A DNA stretch of 64,000 bases from VRUE01 sp963699225. GTDB taxonomy: Bacteria; Actinomycetota; Thermoleophilia; Solirubrobacterales; 70-9. Location: the NCBI GenBank assembly GCA_963699225.1, contig OY969423.1:2232001-2296000 (forward strand), written 5' to 3'. Of the stretch, positions 50,642 through 58,083 are shown in pieces (positions within the stretch are counted from its first letter, which is position 1; each line of letters begins with the position of its first letter). The position numbers and the translations under genes were made by a program. Below the pieces are notes generated by a model that saw nothing but the letters and a program-made list of their open reading frames with translations, did not search any database and was not told where the DNA came from.

Positions 50642-51100
50642 ATGTCGCAGGCAACCCTTCACACCAGCGCCGGGGCGATCGTGCTCGAGCTGCACGACGA
50701 GGACGCGCCGAAGACGGTCGAAAACTTCCGCAAACTCTCGGCTGACAAGTTTTACGACGAACTGGTCTTTCACCGGGTGATCCCGGACTTCATGGTCCAG
50801 GGCGGCTGTCCGGAGGGAACCGGTCGCGGCGGTCCTGGTTACACCTTCGAGGACGAGTTCAACGATCACAAGGTCGAGCGTGGCGCGCTGGCGATGGCCA
50901 ACGCCGGGCCCAACACCAACGGCTCCCAGTTCTTCATCGTCACCACCCCTTCGGCGCCCTGGCTGGACGGCAAGCACACCGTCTTCGGCCGCGTCGTCGA
51001 TGGTATGGATGTGGTCGACGCGATCGAGGCGTCCCCGACTGATGCCTCCGATCGACCGCTCGAGGCGCAGATGATCGAGCGCGTCGAGCTCTCCGAGTAG
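50642..51100 (+). CDS. cyclophilin-type peptidyl-prolyl cis-trans isomerase
   Basis: A 152-aa cytoplasmic cyclophilin, 11 bases after the previous gene. ENFRKLSADKFYDELVFHRVIPDFMVQGGCPEGTGRGGPGYTFEDEF contains the active-site FHR and QGG blocks; GALAMANAGPNTNGSQFFI and KHTVFGRVV complete the signature. It accelerates proline isomerisation during folding. No signal peptide. All key residues are present. Confidence 0.95.
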   Translation: MSQATLHTSAGAIVLELHDEDAPKTVENFRKLSADKFYDELVFHRVIPDFMVQGGCPEGTGRGGPGYTFEDEFNDHKVERGALAMANAGPNTNGSQFFIVTTPSAPWLDGKHTVFGRVVDGMDVVDAIEASPTDASDRPLEAQMIERVELSE

Positions 51101-51850
51101 CTAAGGCGAGGGCGGCAGGTTTGCTGCCGGTTCCTCACCGCTGCGCTTCTCGCGGCGACGCCTGATCGCCTCGCCCGGGCGCCAGAGGCTGACCAGCCCG
51201 GCAACCAGGGTGACGAGGAAGATTTGGCCGGCCATCATCTCCAGCCCGGAGATCAGGCGCCCCGGCTGTCCGCCCGGCACGAGGTTGCCGTAGCCGGTCG
51301 TGGTCAGGGTGGTGTAGCTGAAGAAGAGGAAGTCAGAGCTCGCGGGGTGCGCGTGGCCTTCGAAGAACGGCCCGCCCTGGACTCGGTCGATCACGCCGTA
51401 GAGGAAGGTGAAAAGGATGCCGAGCACGGCGTAGACACTGAGTGCGCCGAGGATCGTGCGCGAGCCCACCTCGGGGGCCATCACGACGCGGCGCAGTACC
51501 GCCCCCATCGCGAGCGTCAACAGCGAGACTTGGATCAGGGTCGCCAGGTTGAGCCAGTCGTGATTGCCGGAGGCGGCCCCGACGGCTGCAAGCGCGATCG
51601 TCAGCGCGGAAAGCGCCAAGGCGATGCGCACGAGCCGTGCTTTCGCGTGCGAGCTTGTCAGCGCCACCACGGAGGTCGCACTCGTCGCCACGGTGAGCAG
51701 GACGGCGGTCCAGCCCCGGTTCTCGATCAGTGAAGCCAGCACATACGTGATCAAAACCAGGATGAGGACGAGCCCGAAGGCGTCGCTGACGCGCTCCGCG
51801 CGCTGTAGCCATCGTTCACGCCTGCGCGCCCGGCGCGAAGCTGTCTCCAT
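51101..51850 (-). CDS. two-transmembrane K+ channel-like protein with extra N-terminal helices
   Basis: A 249-aa membrane protein. About five hydrophobic segments come before FLFFSYTTLTTTGYGNLVPGGQPGR, where TTGYG is the potassium selectivity filter, followed by the inner helix MMAGQIFLVTLVAGLVSLW. The RRRERWLQR N-terminus and RRRREKR C-terminus are basic and cytoplasmic. There is no RCK domain. It converges with the cyclophilin gene directly at its stop. Confidence 0.88.
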   Translation of the reverse strand: METASRRARRRERWLQRAERVSDAFGLVLILVLITYVLASLIENRGWTAVLLTVATSATSVVALTSSHAKARLVRIALALSALTIALAAVGAASGNHDWLNLATLIQVSLLTLAMGAVLRRVVMAPEVGSRTILGALSVYAVLGILFTFLYGVIDRVQGGPFFEGHAHPASSDFLFFSYTTLTTTGYGNLVPGGQPGRLISGLEMMAGQIFLVTLVAGLVSLWRPGEAIRRRREKRSGEEPAANLPPSP

Positions 51851-51915
51851 CCCCGCACGTTCGGCCGGGGTACGAGGTTTCCTGCCCGGAGGGCGCTCTT
51901 GATAGACCTCTGCCC

Positions 51916-52584
51916 GTGGCGCAAGACACCTGGACCGCGGTCGACGAGTACATCACCGGCCTCATCGCGTCGCCCGACGACGCGCTAGACGCCGCGGTGC
52001 GGGCGGGAGAAGCGGCTGGGCTTCCCCAGATCCAGGTCTCGCCGCCGCAGGGCAAGCTCCTTTATCTACTGGCGAAAACGATTGGGGCCAAGTCGATTCT
52101 CGAGTTCGGCACCCTGGCCGGCTACAGCGCGATCTGGCTGGGCAGGGCATTGCCGACGGACGGTCGCCTGATCACCCTTGAGGCCAATCTCGACTACGCC
52201 GAGGTGGCGGCGGCGAGCATCGCCGCGGCTGGTCTGGGCGAGGTCGTCGAGATCAGGGTCGGCCCGGCCTTGGACCAGCTTCCTCAGCTCGAAGCCGATG
52301 GAGTCGGTCCGTTCGACCTCACCTTCATCGACGCCGACAAGGTCCACACCCCCGACTATTTCGCCTGGACGCTCGAGCACTCGCGCCCCGGCAGCCTGAT
52401 CATCGCCGACAACGTCATCCGCGACGGCCGCCTCGCCGACCTCTCCGACGATGACCCAGCGATCGCCGCCCAGCGCCGCTTCCACGAGCAGCTCGCCGCC
52501 GAGCCGCGAGTCGAGGCGACGACGATCCAGACGGTCGGCGGCAAGGGCTACGACGGCTTCAGCCTCATCCGCGTGCTCGACTAG
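51916..52584 (+). CDS. class I SAM-dependent O-methyltransferase (family 3)
   Basis: A 222-aa protein from GTG 51916. QGKLLYLLAKTIGAKSILEFGTLAGYSAIWLGRALP (SAM motif I with EFGTLAGYS), LITLEANLDYAEVAAASI, DLTFIDADKVHTPDYFAWTL (metal-binding FIDADK) and LIIADNVIRDGRL are the ordered motifs of catechol/caffeoyl-CoA-type Mg-dependent O-methyltransferases. Substrate unknown. It is the last chromosomal gene before the tRNA-Ser fragment. Confidence 0.93.
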   Translation: MAQDTWTAVDEYITGLIASPDDALDAAVRAGEAAGLPQIQVSPPQGKLLYLLAKTIGAKSILEFGTLAGYSAIWLGRALPTDGRLITLEANLDYAEVAAASIAAAGLGEVVEIRVGPALDQLPQLEADGVGPFDLTFIDADKVHTPDYFAWTLEHSRPGSLIIADNVIRDGRLADLSDDDPAIAAQRRFHEQLAAEPRVEATTIQTVGGKGYDGFSLIRVLD

Positions 52585-52603
52585 CGGGCCCGCGAGGGAT
52601 CAG

Positions 52604-52661
52604 CGGAGGGGGAGGGATTCGAACCCTCGAGACGCCGTTAGACGCCTGCCGGTTTTCAAGG
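52604..52661 (-). tRNA. 3' half of tRNA-Ser(UGA), attachment-site duplicate
   Basis: Read on the minus strand, the sequence from the anticodon loop (CTTGAAA, anticodon UGA at 52658-52656) through a long variable arm, a T arm (GAGGG TTCGAAT CCCTC) and the acceptor 3' strand CCCCTCC plus discriminator G is well preserved. The 5' half is absent: beyond 52661 no D arm or GGAGGGG acceptor strand exists. Such 3'-half duplicates mark the far end of elements inserted by tyrosine integrases into a tRNA gene. CCA is not encoded. Confidence 0.75.
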
Positions 52662-52710
52662 CGGAGGCAGTAGCGCCGGAGTTGGCTTGCTTAAGCCGTT
52701 TGCCGGTTTC

Positions 52711-52731
52711 GTGCCACCGGCTGTGCCACCG
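52711..52731. repeat. tandem GTGCCACCG direct repeats
   Basis: GTGCCACCG occurs at 52711-52719 and 52723-52731, a 12-base period, about 50 bases inside the element from the tRNA fragment. Paired direct repeats at this distance are typical arm-type sites for tyrosine integrases. Confidence 0.45.
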
Positions 52732-52794
52732 CGTCCTAGCTCTGCCACACGGGAGATGCCCCGGCGATTCAGCTCCGCCGAGACGGCGATCGGC

Positions 52795-52980
52795 TCAGCC
52801 ACTGACTAGCCGCGCAGCGATGGAAAGAAGGTCGTGTGCCCAGGGTAGTTCGTCCCTGATGAGCGACGCGATGCAGTAGATCGTCATTGCCGCGAAGAGA
52901 GCGAGCTTGAGGCATTCCCGTGTTGCCCAGAAAATCAACTCAAGCACCGCGCGGTGGGCGTCGAGACGGGATGAGTTCAT
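52795..52980 (-). CDS. 61-aa predicted membrane peptide
   Basis: ATG 52980 opens MNSSRLDAHRAVLELIFWATRECLKLALFAAMTIYCIASLI, one probable transmembrane helix, then a short amphipathic tail. A good minus-strand promoter (53029-53001) ends about 20 bases before the ATG. It is divergent from the 1323-aa gene and could be a partner of it, such as a membrane effector or small regulator. No family recognised and no clear ribosome site. Confidence 0.5.
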   Translation of the reverse strand: MNSSRLDAHRAVLELIFWATRECLKLALFAAMTIYCIASLIRDELPWAHDLLSIAARLVSG

Positions 52981-53000
52981 AACGTAGCCGCCATGAAACG

Positions 53001-53029
53001 AGGGTAGCCAGAGGGTTCTACAAAGTCAA
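53001..53029 (-). promoter_or_regulatory. sigma-70-type promoter of the 61-aa gene
   Basis: On the minus strand TTGACT (53029-53024), exactly 17 bases, TACCCT (53006-53001). This is the best consensus promoter seen in the window. Confidence 0.65.
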
Positions 53030-53048
53030 CAATTAGGCTATGATTGTT
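53028..53048 (+). promoter_or_regulatory. leaderless promoter and AACAAT/ATTGTT operator of the 1323-aa gene
   Basis: TATGAT (53039-53044) lies six bases before ATG 53051, as in leaderless actinobacterial genes. The perfect inverted repeat AACAAT (53028-53033) N9 ATTGTT (53043-53048) covers this -10, and its left end overlaps the -35 of the divergent promoter. A protein bound here would silence both genes; the N-terminal HTH of the 1323-aa product is the obvious candidate. Confidence 0.55.
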
Positions 53049-53050
53049 TT

Positions 53051-56000
53051 ATGGCAGACAGCGATCATCATGAGTATCTGAACGTACGCGAGACCGCTCA
53101 GCGCCTGGCGGTACATGAGAACACGGTCCGGAATTGGGCTCGCAACGGGGTCCTAGAGTCCGCGAAGATTCCGGGGTCTCGCAACCTCCGCTTCGACGCG
53201 GCCTATGTCGATCGCCTCGCCAAAAACAGAGGAGCTTCGGCTCCGTCTATGGAGCAGGAGCGCCGGACCATCGGCTCTGAGCTGGTCGATGCAACCCAGC
53301 TGCATCAATGGGCCAGCACCAAGGAGGCTCAACACCTTTTTCCGGAGTTGATGCGCAGACTCATCGCCGCTACGCCCGGTCTCACGGATGTCTCAATTCG
53401 GGCGGGAGAGGGAGTTGCTGCCCCAGGATGGGATGGTCGCGCTGATTCCGCAGGAACGACCTATCTCCCCACGGGAAGGCTCTTCTTTGAGTTTGGGGTG
53501 AATGCTCAGCCCGGACGAAAGGCGGAGGAAGACTACGGAAAACGGCGGGACGAGCCTTTGGGCGCCAATCCCCAAGAAGCGATCTTTATCTTCGCGACAC
53601 CGCGACGATGGGCTACTGCCTCCAAATGGGAAGCCGCAAAGAACGAGGATGGCTTCTTCGCGGACGTTCGAGTTCTCGACGCCGACGTGCTAGAGGGATG
53701 GCTTCAGCAGACCCCGGCCGTCCATCATTGGATTTCCGAGCGGCTCGGTCGCCGTCCACGGGACGCCGAAACGCTAGGGCAATGGTGGGGCCGGTTCAGA
53801 GAGAAGACTGCGCCACCATTGCCCGCTGATCTGTTCCTTGCGGGCCGCGACGAGGAGCGAAAGAGGGTCGGGAAACTGCTCGCCGGTCCACCTACGACCA
53901 TTGCCGTACAGGCCTCGTGGCGGGACGATGCGCTGGCATTTATCTGCGCGGTCATTGAACATCTAGAACAGGAAGGTCACTCGACGCCTCCGCCGCTTGT
54001 TGTTAGGTCCGCCGAGGCTTGGGATCGCGTTGCCTTGGAGCCAGGGGCAATGATCCTAATTCCCCTCTTCGATGCCCCGGCCGTAGATGTTGCCCTGCAG
54101 TCTGGGCATCGGGTCTTGATTCCCGTGGGGGGCGATCAACTCCCCCGTGGAGAGCACATTCGACTTCCTCGGCCCGCTCGACAGGGTGCGATCAAGGCGC
54201 TGGAAGCGGCGGAGTTCGCTTCAGCCTACGAATTGGCCGCCCTAGCACGGAGAAGTATGCCTGCGCTGGTACGTAGTCTTGCTCGCGATCCGCTAGTCGC
54301 TAGGCCACGGTGGTCTCGCCCGCCTGAGGCTCTGACTTTCGCTCCCTTGATGCTGGCGGGCGCATGGTCGCCCTCGGACGATGATTTGAAAATCGTCGGG
54401 CAACTCGTAGGACGCCCTTGGGCGGAAATCGAGCAAGCCCTTATCCAATGGCGAGGCTCTGACGATCCGCCATTCATCCAGACGGGCAAGCAGTGGTATC
54501 TCGCCTCTCCGGCGGAGGCTTTTCTCTTGCTGTACGACGCTCTTACTTCCGACACGCTAAGCCGTTGGAATGAGGTAGCCAAAGAAGTTCTACTCGAAGC
54601 TGACCCGCGCCTAGACCTTAAGCAGGACGAGCAGCCGATGGCGAGCTTGCTGGGTAAGGCGCGAGATCACTCGCCGACCCTCCGTGGCGGTCTCGCTCAG
54701 GGACTTGCCCTTGCAGGCGCTGCCGGAGAGGCACGGCTAAGCGACGGAGAGTCAGCCTCTGACCACGCACGGATCACGGTCCGGGAGATTCTCAAAGTCG
54801 CAAATGGCGACTCCACCGCCAAGACGTGGGCCTCTCTCTCCGATGTGCTACCGCTGCTTGCGGAGGCAGCTCCTCAGGATTTTTTGGACGCCGTACACAA
54901 AGACCTTGATCGGCCTGAACCGCTTCTTCAGTCGATGTTCCAAGACGATGACCAAGGTTCGGCTCTATTTGGCTCCTCTCCCCATACAGGTCTGCTGTGG
55001 GCCCTCGAGTCCCTTTGTTGGAACTCCGACTACCTCTTGGACGCGACCCGAGCGTTGGCTCGCCTTGAGAGCATTGATCCTGGCGGACGTCTCTCCAATC
55101 GTCCACTCAACAGCCTTTCCGAGGTTCTGGTCGGCTGGATCCGACATACGGCAGCTCCGCTGAAGAAGAGGGTCGAAGCAGTCGAGCAAATAACTGAGTT
55201 GTTCCCCGATGTTGGATGGCGGCTTGTGCTGTCCCTTTGGCCGAGCCACCATGGCGTGTCCAGTCCGCCACATACGCCGCGCTTCCGAGATTGGAAGCCT
55301 GAGTCGCAGGGGCTGCCTATTGCCGAGTGGGTCTCCTACTGTGGGGACCTCGTTCGACTTGGAGTTTCGTTGGCGGCTTCCGACTCAAAACGTTGGGGCG
55401 AACTGATGGAGCACGTCTATCCGCTGCCACCGGATCAACAGAAGCGTCTCCTTGATGCGTTTGAGGAATTCATCGAAAGCACGCCTTTGGAAGCCTCGGA
55501 TCAGCTCGCGCTCTGGGAAGGACTAGATCGCGAGGTCGCGCGACATCGGCGCTTTGCCGACGCGAATTGGTCCATGGATGATGAGCCGCTGTCTCGGATG
55601 GAGTCGATGGCAGGAGAGCTTGAGCCTGAGGCCGATCCGTCTCGGCATGCTTATCTGTTTGATTGGAATCCGGACCTTCAAGGGTTCAACTCAAGAAATG
55701 AAGAGGGATACGAAGACGAGCTTGCCGCGAAGCGACGGGTCGCAGTGGAAGAAGTTCTCGCCGCTGACTCCCTGGATCTCTTGGAGGCGCTTGCTACCCG
55801 GAGTCGCGCTCCGATGCATCTCGGGTTTACGCTCGGGGCCGTTGCGCCGAAGGACTTTGACGAACTTATTCCTTGGCTTGATTCCAGCGAGGGCAAACTT
55901 CGAGAAGTTGCCACCAGATGGGCGGAAACGAGACTCCAAGAGGAAGGCCTGGCGTGGCTTCGTGAGATCCTGGCTCGTCCAGACATGGAAAGCCTAGAGC

Positions 56001-57022
56001 GTCGGATCACGGCGGCAACTGCCGCGCCGGCGACGGCTGAGACCTGGGATGTCTTGGCGGAAATAGATTCGTCCCTCTCAGACGCCTATTGGAATCGAAT
56101 GAATCCCTGGAGGGTTGGCCGTCAAGACACTCAGCGGGCGGCGCGGGAACTCCTCAAGGCAAATAGACCATGGGCCGCAGTCGATTTGCTATCGGCAGCA
56201 CTTCATCGTCCTGAAGACGACAAATTGGACCTTCCACATGAGGTCTTTGAGGAAGTTCTTGACGCCGCCCTCACCTCGGACGGAGACGAAACACCTTCCC
56301 AATCTCCTGGGTACGAGATTGGGCAACTGCTCGACTACTTGGACGAAACTGGATATCCGGCAGAGAATCTTGTGCGGTACGAGTACGGGTTCTTCCGTTT
56401 GCTCGATCATGAACGGCATCCCAAGGCGCTTTATCGAGCGATGCGGGAGGATCCCGATTTCTTCGTTCAGCTTGTGGCCCGGGTTTACCGCGGGAAATCT
56501 GAAGAGCGGCGTACCCTCAACAAAGAGGAGCAGGATCTCGCTGAGCATTCCTGGTGGGTCCTGGAAGGCTGGCGAGAAGTGCCTGGGGTGAGGGAGGACG
56601 GAACTGTCGATGGCGACCATCTCGTTGGGTGGGTAAAAAAAGCTCGCCTAGCCCTTGCGGAACTTGACCGAGCCGATATCGGGGACGAGATGATTGGCCG
56701 ACTGCTGTCTGCCAGCCCCGAGGGAAACGATGGCATATGGCCCAATGAATCAGTGAGAAATATCGTCGACGAAATCGGCAGCACCAGTATTGAGACTGGA
56801 ATGGAGGTTGGCATTTTCAATAGCCGAGGTGTCACGACCAGGAGCCCTTACGATGGGGGACAGCAGGAGCGAGCTTTGGCTCAGGAGTATCGAAAATGGG
56901 CTCAAGAAACGGCGGCGAAGTGGCCCCGGACGACGCGCGTCCTGCGGTCAATCGCTGAATCGTTTGAGAGGGACGCAAAGCGCCACGATGTAAGAGCCGA
57001 AATGACCGGGGACGTTGAATAA
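53051..57022 (+). CDS. 1323-aa HTH / nuclease-like / helical-repeat protein, candidate defence gene
   Basis: Residues 8-56 are a MerR/excisionase-type HTH (YLNVRETAQRLAVHENTVRNWARNGVLES). Residues about 105-240 resemble a restriction-endonuclase-like fold: PGWDGRADS (Asp 128), TGRLFFEFGVN (Glu 147), then Lys 157, and AIFIFATPRRWATASKW. Around 267-300, LAGRDEERKRVGKLLAG...ASWRDDALAFICAVIEHL looks like a STAND-type NTPase start without a Walker A lysine. About 900 helical residues follow, ending with a conserved-looking RGVTTRSPYDGGQQERALAQEYRKWA block. Lower GC and codon use unlike the chromosome indicate transfer. A single-gene antiphage system is a good hypothesis; no family name is claimed. 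Confidence 0.7.
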   Translation: MADSDHHEYLNVRETAQRLAVHENTVRNWARNGVLESAKIPGSRNLRFDAAYVDRLAKNRGASAPSMEQERRTIGSELVDATQLHQWASTKEAQHLFPELMRRLIAATPGLTDVSIRAGEGVAAPGWDGRADSAGTTYLPTGRLFFEFGVNAQPGRKAEEDYGKRRDEPLGANPQEAIFIFATPRRWATASKWEAAKNEDGFFADVRVLDADVLEGWLQQTPAVHHWISERLGRRPRDAETLGQWWGRFREKTAPPLPADLFLAGRDEERKRVGKLLAGPPTTIAVQASWRDDALAFICAVIEHLEQEGHSTPPPLVVRSAEAWDRVALEPGAMILIPLFDAPAVDVALQSGHRVLIPVGGDQLPRGEHIRLPRPARQGAIKALEAAEFASAYELAALARRSMPALVRSLARDPLVARPRWSRPPEALTFAPLMLAGAWSPSDDDLKIVGQLVGRPWAEIEQALIQWRGSDDPPFIQTGKQWYLASPAEAFLLLYDALTSDTLSRWNEVAKEVLLEADPRLDLKQDEQPMASLLGKARDHSPTLRGGLAQGLALAGAAGEARLSDGESASDHARITVREILKVANGDSTAKTWASLSDVLPLLAEAAPQDFLDAVHKDLDRPEPLLQSMFQDDDQGSALFGSSPHTGLLWALESLCWNSDYLLDATRALARLESIDPGGRLSNRPLNSLSEVLVGWIRHTAAPLKKRVEAVEQITELFPDVGWRLVLSLWPSHHGVSSPPHTPRFRDWKPESQGLPIAEWVSYCGDLVRLGVSLAASDSKRWGELMEHVYPLPPDQQKRLLDAFEEFIESTPLEASDQLALWEGLDREVARHRRFADANWSMDDEPLSRMESMAGELEPEADPSRHAYLFDWNPDLQGFNSRNEEGYEDELAAKRRVAVEEVLAADSLDLLEALATRSRAPMHLGFTLGAVAPKDFDELIPWLDSSEGKLREVATRWAETRLQEEGLAWLREILARPDMESLERRITAATAAPATAETWDVLAEIDSSLSDAYWNRMNPWRVGRQDTQRAARELLKANRPWAAVDLLSAALHRPEDDKLDLPHEVFEEVLDAALTSDGDETPSQSPGYEIGQLLDYLDETGYPAENLVRYEYGFFRLLDHERHPKALYRAMREDPDFFVQLVARVYRGKSEERRTLNKEEQDLAEHSWWVLEGWREVPGVREDGTVDGDHLVGWVKKARLALAELDRADIGDEMIGRLLSASPEGNDGIWPNESVRNIVDEIGSTSIETGMEVGIFNSRGVTTRSPYDGGQQERALAQEYRKWAQETAAKWPRTTRVLRSIAESFERDAKRHDVRAEMTGDVE

Positions 57023-57130
57023 GTTCATGGTCCTGAGTCCCTGGTCGCCGGTTTGCGCACCTAGCTGAAGCGCTCGATGGTTGGTTCGCCCGTTTGGTCC
57101 TGGCGCGTGAACAGGAAGGGATTGAGGCTG

Positions 57131-57340
57131 TTAAACGCCGTCGTAGTTGGGGAACGCATTGGTCAGCACGTAGTGCTCTATCGCCGTGGGTCGGCCCAAG
57201 GCGAATGGGACCCCTTCATTCACCAGCTTGGCTATCTCGACATAGGAGTCGCCAATGGCAGACCAGCCGTTTACATCAGGGGACTCAGCCCACCAGGTGC
57301 GGGCTTCGTGGTGGTAGAGGACTCTTACGGCTTCGGGCAC
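57131..57340 (-). CDS. HicB-like/DUF1902-like small protein
   Basis: 69 aa from GTG 57340, one base after the previous stop (TGA-T-GTG); the longer frame to 57385 overlaps that gene. VRVLYHHEARTWWAESPDVNGWSAIGDSYVEIAKLVNEGVPFALG follows the HicB/DUF1902 pattern of a small beta-sheet with WxAxSxDxxGxxAxGxSxxE. HicB-like proteins are antitoxins. It is last in a three-gene unit read toward the 1323-aa gene. Confidence 0.65.
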   Translation of the reverse strand: MPEAVRVLYHHEARTWWAESPDVNGWSAIGDSYVEIAKLVNEGVPFALGRPTAIEHYVLTNAFPNYDGV

Positions 57341-57341
57341 A

Positions 57342-57719
57342 TCAAACAGCAGCCGGGGCCAGCCGCTCCAGCGCATGCCGGCCAATATCTGCTCGGACCG
57401 GAGGAATGTCGGAAGCAGGCGGAGCGTCCTTATGGCGATAGGAGACCTCGACCGTGATTCGCTGGAGAAGCTCGTTGCGAAGGCGAGAAAGACGGCCTGT
57501 TTGGACTGGTTCGATCAGCATGTCGAAGTCTTCTGTTCCTACGATGACGGCTGGGCGTCCTTCGTGTAGGTAGCGCCAGAGAACCCGATCGGTTTGAGGT
57601 GTCTCTTGCCAAGGGATGAAAGCCGCGCCATGGGGGTAGCCGGGATCGGCGTCGCTTGTGGCGGCGTCGATGAAGGCTGATAGAGCGGCTTTCTCAGCGG
57701 GCGTTCGCATGGTTGTCAT
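57342..57719 (-). CDS. 125-aa protein of the TA-like cassette
   Basis: ATG 57719 overlaps the stop of the 104-aa gene (ATGA). AALSAFIDAATSDADPGYPHGAAFIPWQETPQTDRVLWRYLHEGRPAVIVG then DFDMLIEPVQTGRLSRLRNELLQRITVEVSYRHKD is a mixed alpha/beta protein with no recognised family. Coupled to its neighbours, it may be a toxin or a regulator. Confidence 0.6.
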   Translation of the reverse strand: MTTMRTPAEKAALSAFIDAATSDADPGYPHGAAFIPWQETPQTDRVLWRYLHEGRPAVIVGTEDFDMLIEPVQTGRLSRLRNELLQRITVEVSYRHKDAPPASDIPPVRADIGRHALERLAPAAV

Positions 57720-58030
57720 GAGGTTAGCTCCCTCCAGTTCTCGGTGAACCAGTGGATGGTCTTGGCCATCGCATCGTTCGTGTCCGAGGCGTCGAAAGGC
57801 AGTGGCTCGGCAGGCAGCTTCTTGCCGCCAAGGTAGCGATGGCAATGGTGCTCGTCAACGTGGCGGTCGGCATGGGAGTTGTCGGCCACGATTCGGGTCT
57901 CCCAGCCATTGGCCCCACCGATCTGAAGCAAGATCGCGTACTCAACGGGCCGAGCGCTCGACCGTCGATAGACGATCTGGGCGTTCTCGGCACCCGGAAT
58001 CGGGTGGACGCTTTCGCGATCCTTATCCAC
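57716..58030 (-). CDS. 104-aa protein resembling DUF6516/TumE-type toxins
   Basis: GTG 58030 start. VEYAILLQIGGANGWETRIVADNSHADRHVDEHHCHRYLGGKK has the ...DN...H.D.HHxHRY... spacing reminiscent of TumE/DUF6516 or DUF7718 proteins, which are predicted toxins in small operons; the match is by eye. It is the first gene of the three-gene unit, 53 bases downstream of the integrase gene and on the same strand. Confidence 0.5.
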   Translation of the reverse strand: MDKDRESVHPIPGAENAQIVYRRSSARPVEYAILLQIGGANGWETRIVADNSHADRHVDEHHCHRYLGGKKLPAEPLPFDASDTNDAMAKTIHWFTENWRELTS

Positions 58031-58083
58031 GGCCGCAACTTATCCGCTGCATCGGACCGGGGGCTCTTGCAAGCTGGTGCTGC

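Noticed and set aside
52604..52700. Complete tRNA-Ser gene
   Set aside because: The D arm and the 5' acceptor strand (GGAGGGG) are absent, and the anticodon stem cannot close on the 5' side, so only a 3' half is called.
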